A program made the translations under genes and the position numbers. A DNA stretch of 64,000 bases from Morinoia aosen (taxonomy: Eukaryota > Arthropoda > Malacostraca > Amphipoda > Talitridae). The stretch covers positions 43,430,859 to 43,494,858 of the forward strand of contig CM059575.1 in the NCBI GenBank assembly GCA_030386875.1, in the 5' to 3' direction. Shown here in pieces: positions 28,851 to 40,493 of this stretch; position 1 is the first letter of the stretch; the number at the start of each line of letters is the position of its first letter. The notes beneath the pieces are model-generated. The model saw nothing but the letters and a program-made list of their open reading frames with translations. It did not search any database and was not told the DNA's origin.

Positions 28851-29430
28851 GTTCAACATGAGGCTTCGACTGCGACTTCAGGTTTCTTTTCTACGATTTC
28901 AGCGACAACGGGGGACGACGGCGACTACGGATGGTATCTACGATGACGAAGGAAATACTACGAAGGCCCAGATGAAAATCAACGTATACAAATCGCACTT
29001 CGGCGATCTCAGCATAAATGGCAGCGTCTTCTATTACTCTCTCCTTAAAAAGAAGATGAGTTCCACGAGATAGTAGTCCACTTAAATTGATGACACACGG
29101 AGTAATAACTCGAAGATCTCTATAAGACTTCTGTAAGTGAAAAAAACACTACCATGCAGCCCAGAACGAATGAGTCTGTGGCATTTTGGAAGTATTAGCT
29201 ACACTTCCGAGAGTCTTTACTCTCAGGGTTTCCGCGGAAATCCACAACGTCGGAGAGGGAAGTCGATGATATTCTTAGGACAAGGTTCTGCGTAAGAACA
29301 ACTATGATGGCATCTATACGTGACGACCCTGTATCAGCGCTCGGCATATGAGCAAACTGCTGTCGTTAGCATGCTGCTCTTATCACGATCCACGCGTTCA
29401 ACGCGTCGGCTGCACGTGTTTCACATTGGA
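28851..29430. other. Unassigned sequence
   Basis: It contains a 71-codon frame (28858-29073) opening MRLRLRLQVSFLRFQRQRGT with no known family. No other feature. Confidence 0.25.
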
Positions 29431-30010
29431 GATATATATAACAAACAAACAACAAAAACAAAACCGTTTATTTCCAAGTTGTCACATGAGATACATATGC
29501 CAACATATTGGCTTTTAAAATTTCCTTAATATAAGACGTCCTAAAACAAAAGATCCATACGAGGAGTATTAATTGACAAACCATCCGAGGTGTAAAAATA
29601 GATAAGCCATACGAGGCATAATAATCGACAAACTATATGAGATGTGCTAATAGATAAACTATCAGAGGTGCACAAATAGAAAGACCATACGAGGCATATT
29701 AATAGACATAATATACGAGGCGTACTATAATAGACAAACAACACGTGGTGTGCTAATAGTCTAACAAAGTTCCATACGAGGAATACTAATTGACAAACTA
29801 TACGAGGTGTACAAATAGATAAGCCGTACGAGGCATAATAATAGACAAACTATTCGAGATGTAATATTAAACAATACTATCATAGGTGTACAGATAGATA
29901 GACCATACGAGGCATATTAATAGAAAAAATATACGAGGCGTACTAATAGACAAACCATACGGGTCGTGCTAATAGTTTAACTCTGTCAAGGGTAGTTGAA
30001 TGAGAAACGA
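29430..30010 (+). repeat. Higher-order minisatellite: two blocks of eight ~26-bp units
   Basis: The unit is approximately CATACGAGGCGTACTAATAG plus ACAAAC. Units 1-8 (29548-29765) differ from one another, but the same ordered series recurs as block 2 (29770-29990): unit 2 has AAATAGATAAGC, unit 3 GGCATAATAAT, unit 5 ATCA-AGGTG-ACA, unit 6 GGCATATTAATAGA, and unit 8 GTGCTAATAGT-TAAC. Flanks AAAATTTCCTTAATATAAGA on the left and TCTGTCAAGGGTAGTTGAAT on the right recur around the inverted copy at 57005-57540. The whole ~560-bp segment is therefore a dispersed repeat with an HOR core. Confidence 0.88.
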
Positions 30011-30729
30011 GAAATATTATCTCTTGGATATTTTATATTCCAAGAGATTCCGGTACAGCGCTTCTTGCCTTTTTCCTACTTCGATAATTTCAACTAAGAA
30101 CTTGGCAGTTTCGAAGAATTCTTTAGTATTTTTCGAATTATTTATAAGATCATCGAAGTAGGAAAAATACAAAAAAAAACGCTACACCATACTAGATTGA
30201 AACAACACCGTAAATGACAATCAAGTATTGAGAAAAAGATAGTCTCGAAATAATTTGTAAAGAACATCGCGCAACACAGCACGCACATCTAGGAATGCGT
30301 AAACAAACTTACACTCAAAATTGAAATGCATGGCTTGTTCGGCATACAAATATAGAGATAATTTTTGCACGAGTGCTTTATTTCCTTTGTTTGTTTATAC
30401 TTTTTAATTTCTTCTGTTCACAGAAATGCCCTTCGGGGTCGTGATAGATCGATTTATAAATCATAAAGCAAGCGCAATCAATTTGTTTATTTCTGAAATT
30501 TGGTGCAGTGTTAACTGATCGCAGAGCTTTAGGTAAAATGTAATGTGTCTTGAGGTTTTGCTTTTTATGCAAAAAGTAGAAATAGAAACCGATATATGTA
30601 CATGTGTGCGAAACGTGTGCATGTTTACACTGATACATAAACATTCATGTTTGCGTGCGCACACGTACATACGCACACACAACACACATATTCATATATA
30701 TACGTATTGAAAACGAATATAAGAAAAAT
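30011..30729. other. Sequence between HOR minisatellite and family A, with a foldback
   Basis: TTTTTCCTACTTCGAT near 30071 is complementary to ATCGAAGTAGGAAAAA near 30152, a 16-bp inverted repeat with a ~65-nt loop. This block is absent between the minisatellite and family A in the inverted copy at 56.9-57.0 kb. It was inserted here or deleted there. Confidence 0.5.
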
Positions 30730-32105
30730 GCTAATAGACATGAAAAATAATCTTACTCTTTCAATATTTAAAATGACAGCCCAAGCTCTGATGAATCGTA
30801 AGAAATAACCTGAGGAAAGATAAGGAATAGAAAAGGACTTCGAAAAACGTATAAATGGAATGGTTTTTTAATTTCCTAAAGGAAATTTTAAGAAAACTCA
30901 AGTTACCGCTGAGGAACAACAACAACAAAAAAAACATATATCTTCAATATATCATATCATATATCATATCTTCTCGATATTCTCTGCAACATCATGCGGA
31001 CATGGGTACATGGGATAAAATGGAGATACAGTGTAGGCCAGTTACCACTCATGATTGATAAATATCTACAAAATTTTGGCAGAAATGCGCAAACAAACAT
31101 ATACTCAACATCAAAATTTGCTTTTACAACATACGGACAGAAAGAAAATTTTACCATGATTCATACGCTCAAATTACGATTAATTTCATTAATTGTATTT
31201 GTCATTAATCCGATTCACAGAGACGTCCTCTGGTGTAAGTGGGAGATCTATTTTTGAATCATTTCGCTAGTGCAATAAAATTTATTAACCGGATGGTTTT
31301 TGTGTAAAGAAATGAAATAGAAACATGTATATCTATTTATGTAGATATATATATACCTATATACGCACACACACATATTAATATATGTACTTATTGAGAA
31401 TGAAATATAAGAAAAAAATACATGAATAAAATAAGAGGATAGAAACAACCTACCATCTATTACACCGATAATGACAGTTGAGCTCATTGTAATCCTAAGA
31501 AATTATTCGAAAAAAAATAACTAAAAGGAAAAGAAGACTTCGGAAAACGTAAAATGAACTGGTTTTTAGTTTCTTCATAGAAATTTTTAAGAAAACTCAG
31601 GTTACAGTCAAGAAACAACACAACTCTTCAGCATTATACAGACATGGGTACATGGGATAAAATGGAGTAATATTGTGGCCGGATATCACATTTGAGTGGA
31701 GAATATTTACAAAATTTGGCACATATAGGTAGATTAAGCAATGGTCCAAAGTGATAATTTTGATAACAGAAATTAACAGTTTTTTTCGATTTCAAAGTTT
31801 AGTGCTGGTGTGCACTGAACGCACGGAAAAATATTAAAAGACTAAATGAAAATGCTTAAATTAACCCCTCCCCCCAGCTCAGCCGAAATCGATTGAAAAC
31901 ATCTTCGAGAATGATTTTGAAATAACGAGACAACGTTAGCCAAAAATTTAATTCATTATAAACTTTGCACAATCCTCACATTTATAAACCTGTATATTGG
32001 TGTACACAAAATGTATTTCAGAGTGTGTTTTCCATACGGATGTTAAATATTAACACAGAGAAGAAAAAATAACAAAATAAAGATGAGGAAATACTCCTAA
32101 TTATG
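30730..32105 (+). repeat. Dispersed repeat family A, uninterrupted copy
   Basis: It is colinear with 2690-3300 plus 5394-6410 and lacks the mariner and the long TA microsatellite found there. The junction region CTATTTATGTAGATATATAT near 31331 is the empty-site equivalent of the mariner insertion. The first third (to ~31250) also matches 56690-56945 in reverse complement. No conserved ORF. The unit is at least 1.4 kb and its class is unknown. Confidence 0.75.
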
Positions 32106-32289
32106 GAAAAAACGTTCATTCTGCTGTATTGAACTCACGGCTGGGGTGCTCATTATTGTCGACAGAAATAGTTAAGATGAATGCACGAATGGCTTAGCAA
32201 ACGTACAATGAAATAGTTTCTAATTTTCTAACAGAAATTTCAGGAAAATTAAAATTTCTGGTAAATGGGAAATTCACACCGAAATGCTG
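32106..32289. repeat. Family A fragment flanking LINE-2 copy C
   Basis: TTTCTAATTTTCTAACAGAA at 32216 resembles the family A segment near 2940 and 31568. The LINE-2 copy therefore appears to have inserted next to or into family A sequence. Confidence 0.4.
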
Positions 32290-33655
32290 CAGGTCTATAG
32301 AGATGCAAAATGACGTGACACATTTACTCTAAATTCTTTTACAGTTTTAGAGTTTTTGATATGCTGGGGAAGCTTGTTCCACAAAAAAGCTCCAGAAACT
32401 GAGAGAGCTTTTTGTCCCACGTTAGATGAACGGTAACTGACTAAAACATCATTCCTCCGATTTGGTTTTTTGTTTGGGATATTAGATGGAAAAAATTTTA
32501 CCACCTCTGCATTACTTTGGGGGAGGTACAGAGAGGAGAACACTCGTCGAGCTTTTTGGATCATGAATCTGTTCGGTATTGGGATCCAGTCGAGTTTTCT
32601 TAAAAGAGGGGTGACATGATCGTATTTATTGAAATTTCCTTTGCACACTACTTTGGCGGCGAAGTTTAGACATTTTTGCAACTCTTCCTGACGATATTGA
32701 GGTAAATTTCCCCATACAAGACTGCAGTAGTCCAGGCGCGATAAAACTAAAGACTGAATCACTAACAATCTAGATTTTTCGTCAAGTGTGTTCTTAATGC
32801 GATGAAAGAACATTAAGGTTCCGTTTATTTTGTTGCACATTGTTTCGACGTGTGAATTGAAAGTCATATTTTTGTCAAACCAAACACCCAGATTTTTTAC
32901 CGTCTCTACTGGTTCAATTGTATCGTCTCCAAATGTTAGCTTGAATGGTGGTAAATTTTTAGTCGCATTCTGTGATCCAAAAATAATGCATTTCGTTTTA
33001 CTTGCGTTAAGTTTGAGGCCATTATGGTCATACCACAATTTAAGGTTTCTCAGAAGGTTTTCAGCGTTGGCTTGTGTTTCTTTTAAATCTGCTGTTGAGC
33101 TTGTCATGGCAATTTGTACGTCATCAGCATACATTGAGATTTTTGTGTTTGCCGGCATGGTGGGGAAATCATTGATGAAAATTGAAAATAAGAGCGGGCC
33201 GATGATTGAACCTTGAGGAACGCCAAAATTGTTTGGTATGAATGATGACATTTTGTTATTCAAGCACACTGCATGAGAGCGGTTTAGTAGGTAGCTTTCA
33301 AACCATTGAGTGTCAATTCTGAGGTTTGAAATTTTTTGTAGAAGTTTCTTATGCTCAACACTGTCGAAAGCTTTGGAGAGATCAAGCAATCGTAAGAGAG
33401 TTAATTTTTTTTGGTCAATATCATTGTAAATTTTTTCTGTTATGTTTAACAGGGCGTCCTGAGTACTGGTATTCCTTCTGTAAGCATATTGATTGCGATG
33501 CAGTAGATGTGACTCGTCTATGTAAGACGAGAGCTGGTTTGTTATTACTTTTTCTAATATTTTGGACATAACAGGCAGGAGACTGATTGGTCTGTAGTTT
33601 GACGCTATGTCGATATCACCAGATTTATGTAATGGCTTAATAATGGATAATGGAT
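32290..33655 (-). mobile_element. LINE-2 family (CR1/L2-like) retrotransposon, copy C, 5'-truncated
   Basis: The minus-strand element keeps only the reverse transcriptase and C-terminal part of ORF2. The 5' end stops near 33655, in the codons corresponding to SIIKPLHKSGD. Beyond it come ~45 bp of unassigned sequence and then repeat X copy B at 33701. The family is distinct from LINE-1: LSKAFDSVEH, GVPQGSIIGPLLFSIFINDF, YADDVQ. Confidence 0.9.
32295..33569 (-). pseudogene. LINE-2 ORF2 reverse transcriptase fragment, open but 5'-truncated
   Basis: A 424-codon open frame begins MSKILEKVITNQLSSYIDES. Reverse transcriptase motifs are DLSKAFDSVEHKKLL (~65-80), FGVPQGSIIGPLLFSIFIND (~113-132), the intact catalytic MYADDVQIA (~145), and LNASKTKCIIFG followed by NLGVWFD. 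The C-terminal region has CLNFAAKVVCKGNFNKYDHV with TPLLRKLDWIPIPNRF, and GQKALSVSGAFLWNKLPQHI, which is diagnostic of CR1/L2-group elements. The frame runs to the natural stop. It is non-autonomous because the endonuclease and start are missing. Confidence 0.92.
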
Positions 33656-33700
33656 ATAGTCAACCAGGAGCTTGACAAGTTCCCTGGGGCTTCGGAGAAT

Positions 33701-34717
33701 TGTTATACTTCAGTATAACTGTAAGAGGAGTGACGTTAAGAATTGGACGAAGCGATTGGCCAACGTTCTTGTCCATAAAAAAAATTCTAGAAGAACCATA
33801 AGTCTGTGAATCAACGAAGGAGCGCATCATGTCATCTATACCTTCTGGAAGAATCTTCGTTTGGACGTCAACGAAACAAGGAACCTCAACAGAAGATGCC
33901 AGGAACATCAACGAATAATCTTGTATAATGTTTTACTTAATATTAATAGTGTTTTAATGGGGAATATTAGTATAAATATATTAACAAAAGTAAGTACATA
34001 TGTATTTGAATTGTTTTAGGAAATATCTTCCATTCATATATCAATCTTGTGATACCGTTATTACTAGTCAGCATCTCAAATGATCGCGTCGCCAAGAGCG
34101 TTGCTTTTGAAATGGGAGAATCAGTGAGGCCGTGACAACCGTTGAGTTAGGAGCTCAGAACATGTCGTGCTGGCCGGTCCCTTTGGGGGCTGGCTAGGGC
34201 TTTGTCTTTCTTGTAACATTTTGTAACCAAGTGAACTACGCATATATTATCAAGTAACGTAAATTAATTGGTTGTCACGGAACACATATTAGCTACCTTT
34301 CCTGGAGTCCTCAGATAAAATAAGTCCCATTCATATAACACTTATCCGTTCTAATGCATCCTCATTTCTTGCCTCTGTGTAATAGGTAATTCATAGAAAA
34401 ATTCAGCGTACATCCGATGTTTTATTAAATGTGACTAGGTGCGTTAGATCCATTTTGATTATTTCTGTGTCAATATTAGAATATAAATAATGATGTCAAT
34501 GCCTCGTAAATTTCCCCTTAAATAAGAAAAGAATTATCGTTTCTGTTGAAGAGAAAAGGTTAACCCGCTACCATATTAATTGTTTATTAAATAACGTAAA
34601 ATACTTATTATATTGGAGACGTTGAAAAGTCTCGATTGATCTTTATTGACAAAATATAATAATTGTGGCCTTAAGTCACGACGATTATAAGCATAAATGA
34701 CAGTAGCAGCGCCATGA
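33701..34717 (+). repeat. Repeat X, copy B (carries the LINE-1 empty site)
   Basis: It starts TGTTATACTTCAGTATAACT and matches 21174-21397 and then 25806-26630 without the 4.4 kb LINE. At 33911-33930 it reads CGAATAATCTTGTATAATGT. It is therefore an independent copy of X that never received, or precedes, the LINE-1 insertion. Differences from copy A are sparse. Confidence 0.93.
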
Positions 34718-34725
34718 CAAGTCAA

Positions 34726-35227
34726 TCTAATATTGATCTTACTAATTCCTGTCGACTATAATGAGCATCACAACTGTTGGTTCAATGCAGCGGAATGAAG
34801 ATCGTTTTTCCACGATTAGTAGTACTTCGTCTGTGGTGTCCGGAAATGGACCTTATTATTTTTCTAATAAATTGCCAACTTCAAAATCCAAAAATTTTTG
34901 GTGGTATGAACACACACCACCACACAAGCTTAAAAGCGCCACCTCACAGCCTCAAAGCGCCAGTGCTAAACGACCAATAATCAGAGCTCAAGTTTGGGCT
35001 GGGGTGCCGGACCGAGCTTTATAAGCAGCCTGCCTCAAACAGTCAGGCAACGTCGATAGAAACCTCCGTAAGTATAGCACAAGCCTAGACGGCGAAAAGC
35101 GGGCACCCCCGTCTTGACCAGACGGACACCTGGACGGCCAGAGTTATGCTCCAGCGAGGCCTATATAAAAAGCCGCGCAGCCAGCGCAGCCTCAGTACAC
35201 CCTCAGCGTCCCTGATATTCACACTAA
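34726..35227 (+). promoter_or_regulatory. GC-rich, TATA-containing promoter or LTR-like segment, left part
   Basis: A composition shift to GC-rich sequence leads to CTATATAAAAAGCCGCGCAG at 35161-35180, a strong TATA box. TTTATAAGCAGCC at 35018 is a second candidate. The segment continues after the Harbinger insertion at 36257. The arrangement (GC-rich upstream region, TATA, then a short GC-rich leader) resembles the regulatory part of an arthropod LTR or a host promoter. No paired copy is present in the window. Confidence 0.35.
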
Positions 35228-35399
35228 AGCTGGCCACACACTATCACATCTGATCGGTCAGTTTCTGCCGATTTGATCCGTACAGACCAAATCGCTCAAA
35301 TATCTGCCAGTGTGTGGGGTGATACAGATAAAGTCTGGCATATCAAATCGCTCATTTTGATCTTCCATCATGTTGGAATTCCTTACCCGCCTGAAGATA

Positions 35400-35720
35400 T
35401 TATCGCCCAGTGTATGGGCAAATGTTACAGTTCTTTCTCTCCACCACAGAACTTATTGCCTCTCTGAGCATCGTATTTTGCTTTTGTATGAATGGGGCAA
35501 TAGTGGCATGTATTTTTTGGAATACCTCATTGGATATTCGCAAATGATTTCTAAAATCATCTTGGTTATTTTCTTTTAATTCTTTTAGAAGTGTCATTTG
35601 AGAAAATTCTACTCTTTTTTAAGCCATTCCTTTGACCAACGCGATCGTTTCCGCTTTCCGGGCTTTCTCATAACACTTAATAGCACAAAGCTTGCTAAAA
35701 CTTTTTTTCTTATCGTTCAT
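35400..35720 (-). pseudogene. HARBI1-like transposase N-terminal fragment
   Basis: The minus strand reads SKEWLKKE-like residues, then MTLLKELKENNQDDFRNHLR, ISNEVFQKIHATIAPFIQKQ and NTMLREAISSVVERKNC. These match the N-terminal helical region of Harbinger nucleases (LL.EL...D...F.NFLRM....F..LL..v.p.I.k..T.mR.aI...eRL). No DDE catalytic residues are present. The frame is lost on both sides. Family B copy B2 interrupts the sequence coding further upstream. Confidence 0.8.
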
Positions 35721-35727
35721 GATTGGT

Positions 35728-36116
35728 TATCTCACATCCGCCCCCCTCAGGGGAAACAACTATTGTATCTATGGGAATTAACGCTCCCAGGGGTACAATG
35801 TGAGGGCCTGAGCTTAAGGTTAGGTGGGCTTCCTTTTCGTTAAAATAACATAGGTTTTTGCTTGTTACGGACCATCTTTTTTTCAGTTCACTGCTGTCCT
35901 GTTTTTCAGCACCTCCTGCTTTCTTCTTCAACTTTTTCTTGTTTCATGATCTTCTTTCTTAGCTTTCTGTTTCTATGCCCTTTCTGCATAGATTCTGCGT
36001 TCCCTTAACTCCATACTAAATGGTGCTTGCTTCCTTCCTCTCTTTGGATCTCATTTGTTGAGGATAGGGAGGCTTAAACTAACTAATAATCTAATTTTAT
36101 CTATCTCACATCCGCC
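35728..36116 (-). mobile_element. Family B short retroposon-like repeat, copy B2, with 15-bp target duplication
   Basis: TATCTCACATCCGCC is repeated directly at 35728-35742 and 36102-36116 around a 359-bp body that matches copy B1. The clean duplication inside the Harbinger element shows that B2 arrived after the Harbinger. A short open frame with ALIPIDTIVVSPEG occurs in B1 and B2 but is broken elsewhere, so I do not call it coding. Confidence 0.85.
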
Positions 36117-36256
36117 TGCTACCACTGCTGAACACGCACTGGAGTTGCAGGTATAGTCGCTGCAGTTAGTGGCGAATAGAGCGACATATTTCATCTGTAG
36201 CATTCCATATCTGTTGGTCATGACCGATCAGAAATGCTAGTGTGTGGCCAGCTTAA

Positions 36257-36930
36257 GTCTCGACGCTCCGCCAGCACGTCACCCGTCGCCTTCACCGCCG
36301 CCTCGACTGCCAGCCGCCACGTCTGGCTGCTTGCTAGACGCACCAGTTCCCTGCTAGTGCCTCTGGTACTCCTTGGTCGGAGACACTCTGCCAGCAGCAG
36401 CCTCACCGGTCTGTTCTCGTCCTCCAACCATGCAGCGTCTCCCCGGCAACCGTCGGTCCGCCAAGACGTCATCGGTTACTGTATTACTCTACTGTAATAT
36501 TCCCTTGTGCCATTATTGTCGGCGATCTTCATAATAATACGGCGTTTATTCCAGTTGTGTTTTCCTTACCTTGCCGGGTTCGTTTGCACCTCAGGCACTC
36601 ACTTCGGGCAAAGATATTTCACAAGTCTATCGATATTCACAAATCTCTAGACATTCACAAGTCTGCCCGGAGTGTAAAGCAGCCTGAGGGAGAACACCAC
36701 AAATTCCTTTCGCCCATCCGGCAACACTTCACCCCCTCTTCCGGTGATGCCCCGCATCCGGTAATGCCCCTACATTTGGTTACGCCTCACATTCATCTAT
36801 ACCCCACATCCGGTGAAAACCCACATCCGGTCCTTCATCTCTATATAAGGCGTCCCAACGTCTTCATTCGCTATAACAAAACAGAAAATGGTTATGATAT
36901 TTCTTACTTACGCTAATAGTACTGGCGCAA
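36257..36930 (+). promoter_or_regulatory. GC-rich segment, right part of the interrupted promoter/LTR-like unit, with a second TATA box
   Basis: It continues directly from 35224 if the Harbinger is removed (GATATTCACAC / GTCTCGACGCTCC). ATAATAATACGGCGTTTATT near 36531 could lie near the end of an LTR. Further on, CTCTATATAAGGCGTCCCAA at 36839-36858 is another TATA-type core, preceded by repeated CCACATCCGGT motifs at 36806 and 36822. No gene follows closely. Confidence 0.3.
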
Positions 36931-37930
36931 AGAGTTCGTCGGAGTCAAAGACATGAAAAGTATTGTTCTACATTGCTCGCCGTAATATTTTCAACATAGG
37001 TGGAACCGGGCAAAAATTAACTATCTAAAATTAGTGTCGTCGTAGTGTATTCACGAGAATAAAAAGGTAAGAAGAGTTTACCACACAAAGCTAACGACAG
37101 TAATTTGAGACCAGAACAAGGAGATTAAAATGATGTTTTTTAAAGTTATGAAATTCGTTGAATCCGAGGCCTTTTTTAACTGTTTCAATAAGACTGGAAC
37201 ATTCCCTCCGTTTAGTTTATATCAAATACATAAGGATCATAATATTTATATCGGTTAATTTTAAAACAAATGGTTGGGAGAAAAGTACGTAGAAAAATGC
37301 ATACCCTCCGTTGTGTTAGTCTGATTTTAACACTGGATTTTATTACAAGTGGTCAAGAAAACACTGTACATGTGATGCGTTGTTAACACTCTAGTTAGTG
37401 CACTTCCATATTGAAATTTGAGCTTACGAACGTTGAAACTAGTGAAATGAGGGATTAAGGTTGAAAGTAAAACGGTTAGATCCAAATTAATTTGCGTCTT
37501 AGAATGCGAGGTTGATATTAGAGGCAATTTTACATTGTTCTGTATCAACTAGTAAGCTAAATAACTGGTACGGTTAAAATGAAAGATTTTACAGAAACAC
37601 AAAAATTTAAATTTCGTATGCTACTGGCTTTGGCACAGAAAAGTTCACCGGATTCAAAATAGATGAGAAGGATCGTTGTACAATGCCAACCGTAACATTA
37701 TCAACAGTGCTGGGGCAAAACGAGAAAGTCAAAACAACCTAAAATGGTGTGGCCGAAGCATACTAGAAGAGTGTAAGGGACGACACTGTGTCACAAAAGA
37801 TCAACATGAGCATTTTAGGAGGGGAATAAGTTCTACATATATAGATATACGTACACACGAGTGCCACATGTGCGTACATACATGTACTTAATGCTCGCGT
37901 ACGGGCAGTCATATTGCATGTGCACACTAT
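36931..37930 (+). repeat. Two diverged family-A-type segments
   Basis: ACTGGCGCAAAGAGTTCGTC at 36919 with CATGAAAAGTATTGTTCTAC, and TACTGGCTTTGGCACAGAAA at 37621 with GGATCGTTGTACAATGCCAA, both resemble 2665-2740 (AGTGGCACAAAACAG...CATGAAAACGATTTTTCTAC). The TACGTACACACGAGTGCCAC stretch near 37847 resembles the TGTGTACG tracts of family A. There is no coding signal between them. Confidence 0.5.
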
Positions 37931-38019
37931 AAAATTGTCTTGATTGTTGTATAATGTAACGAAAGAGAAGATAATTAGCAACAAAAATTCCCGACTTCTT
38001 TTCCAGTACGTACTGCAGT

Positions 38020-40493
38020 TCACACTTCTTGTGTTGACGCAAGATAGAGAGCCATTTTAGTTTTGAATTCTCTTAGTGTTAGAGGGGTTTCGATGCTCTG
38101 GGGGAGTCTATTCCACAGTAAGGCGCCTGATACTGACAGAGCTTTCTGCCCGATGTTAGATGAACGGTATTTGATTGAGACATCACGTCTCCTTTTCGGC
38201 TCTTGGTTGGTGACGGTAGGGGAGTGGAATTCCACTATTTCAGCACTGCTATGAGGAAGATATTAGAGGAGAAAACGTTTTGGGCTTTGTGCGCCAGAAA
38301 CCTTTCCCGAATCGGAGCCCAGCCAAGCTTATTCAGGAGAGGTGTTACGTGATCCTTCTTTTTGAATTTACCGTTGCATACAACCTTAGCTGCAAAATTC
38401 ATGCATTTTTGTAGGTCTTTCTGAAGATGTTTTGATATACCTCCCCAAACCAGGCTACAGTAGTCAATACGTGATAAGGCTAAAGACTGAACGGCCAACA
38501 ATCTAGATTCTTCGTCAAACATACTTTTTATACGATTAAAAAACAATAAAGCCCCGTGAATTGTGTTACAGGTTTTATCAACGTGGGATTTGAAGGACAT
38601 GCTTCTATCGAACCAAATACCTAAATTTTTTAGGTTTTCTGGTGAGTGAACTTTATCATTCCCAACTGTAAGAGTTAGATCTAGATTTCGAATGTTGTTT
38701 ATTGAATGATTTGACCTAAAAATAATGAATTGTGTTTTACTCGCGTTTAGCTTGAGACCATTTTGGTCACACCATGACTTGAGGCTGATCAATAGGGCTT
38801 CAGCTCCATTTTTCGTCTGTGGTATTTCTGCTACAGAGCTTGTCATTGCAATTTGGACATCATCTGCATACATGGAGATTCGTGTGTTAGAAGGCATTGG
38901 AGGGAAATTGTTAATGAAAATTGAGAACAATAGCAGGCCCAGAATTGATCCTTGAGGGACACCAAAGTTATTTTGAAGGAATGGGGACAACTTGTTATCT
39001 AAGAGGACTGCATGAGACCGATTTGAAAGGTAACTTTTAAACCACTGCGTATCCATTTCTAAGTTCAGTATTTTCCGTAGGAGTTGATCATGTTCGACGC
39101 TGTCGAATGCTTTAGAGAGATCGAGTAGCAGCAAAAGTGTTACATTTTTTGATCGATATCGCTGTATATTTTTTCAGTGATATTGAGCAGGGCGTATTGA
39201 GTGCTAGTGTTCCTCCTATGGGTATATTGATTTCGATGAAGTAAATTTGACTCGTCCACGTGAGGTGACAGTTGATTCGTTACTATTTTTTCTAATATTT
39301 TGGACAGGACAGGTAAAAGGCTTACGGGCCTGTAATTTGACGCTGTATTTATGTCACCAGTTTTATGCAACGGTCTAACTATGGAGTGTTTCCACTGTTT
39401 TGGAAACTTATTAGTTGCTATTGATGTGTTGATAATCAAACGAATCAATGGTGCTGTGACTGGAAAACTGTCTTTTATGTATTGGAGGCTGATTCCATCA
39501 TTTCCGACTGCTTTTGTGTTTTTCAACTAGGATAAAATAGTCCGTAACTCTGGTAAATCGACAGGACGTGGCTTCCACAGAGCACCAGCCTTTAAAAGTG
39601 CAGTAGGGCATGAACTTTCAACTAACAATTTCCTCGGACTGGTTTTACTCACTTCATCGAAGACTCGGTCACCTACTTTTGAAAAGAATGTGTTGAACTC
39701 AGTGGCTTTTTCCAAAGGATTTTCAAAATCACTTTTGCGCTCTAAGTTTTTATATTGAGCCACCTCACTAATGATTTCCCATGTACGTTTTAGATTATTT
39801 TTCGCCTTGAATAGTTCTTGGTGGAAGTGAGTTTGTTTTGCTTGCGTGATTTTCTTCCGAAGAATCTTTCCAAGTACTTTATATCTCCTGTATTAAGTAA
39901 TGTTTGACCTGTTTTCTTTATACTCTCGCAAGTAAGTTTTTTTATTCTGCTCAGGTCTTCAATTTCGTTTGTAATCCACAGAGTGGGTTTTGGCTTAGTT
40001 TTTTTGGTGATATAAGGTGCGCAGTCATTGGGAGCTGCTGTAAAGTTCTCGTTAAAGATGGAAACTTGAATGTCCACACCGTCAGATTGCGTCATACTCT
40101 GAAAATCGGTGAACCTCTTTAGGAGTGTTTCATTAAATAGTTCCGTTGTATATTGACTTTTAGGCGGTAAGTTATGAAATGATAGTTTTGTCTTTCCTTT
40201 GCAATATTAATTTTACATTCTACAGAGTGGTGACCGGCGACAGAGGGTGATATAACTTTATTAAGTATTGCCGTATGTTGGTTTGTGATTGCCAGATCGA
40301 AGAGAGTCTTTGATACTCTTGTAACGCGAGTCGGTTCCTTAACCATTTGTGAAAGGTTTAGTTTGTACAACGGTCTGCTAAGCTGATTTTTTTCATCCGT
40401 TAAGTCAATAATAAAATCACCGAAAGCAAAGAATGACTTTTTTGTACCTAAAATTTTTCTGAAAATTTTCTCAATGAACTCCACTGTTTTGGG
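38020..40493 (-). mobile_element. LINE-2 family element, copy D, 3' portion of ORF2, several breaks
   Basis: Minus-strand pieces in order are: part of the endonuclease (40493-40119; FAFGDFIIDL, PSVAGHHSVECKI), a linker (40095-39790, 39763-39527), reverse transcriptase start (39526-39140; PLHKTGDINTASNYRPVSLL), and the RT core (39134-38235; LDLSKAFDSVEHDQLL, FGVPQGSILGLLLFSIFINN, MYADDVQIAM, then CMNFAAKVVCNGKFKKKDHV). The C-terminus is at 38235-38020 (GQKALSVSGALLWNRLPQSI). There is an in-frame stop near 39527 and several frameshifts. It is cut at 40493 inside the endonuclease by the start of a BEL LTR. The missing N-terminal part matches copy E at 52.8-53.2 kb. Confidence 0.9.

Larger units (their letters stand above)
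35225..36256 (-). mobile_element. PIF/Harbinger DNA transposon, internally deleted (35228-36253), TAA target duplication
   Basis: The termini AGCTGGCCACACACTA and its exact complement TAGTGTGTGGCCAGCT are flanked by TAA at 35225-35227 and 36254-36256; the 3-bp TWA target is typical of PIF/Harbinger. Imperfect terminal similarity continues through CTGATCGGTCA. The interior holds a short HARBI1-like transposase piece on the minus strand and a nested family B copy (35743-36101). At 1,026 bp including the insert, it is a non-autonomous deletion derivative. Confidence 0.93.
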
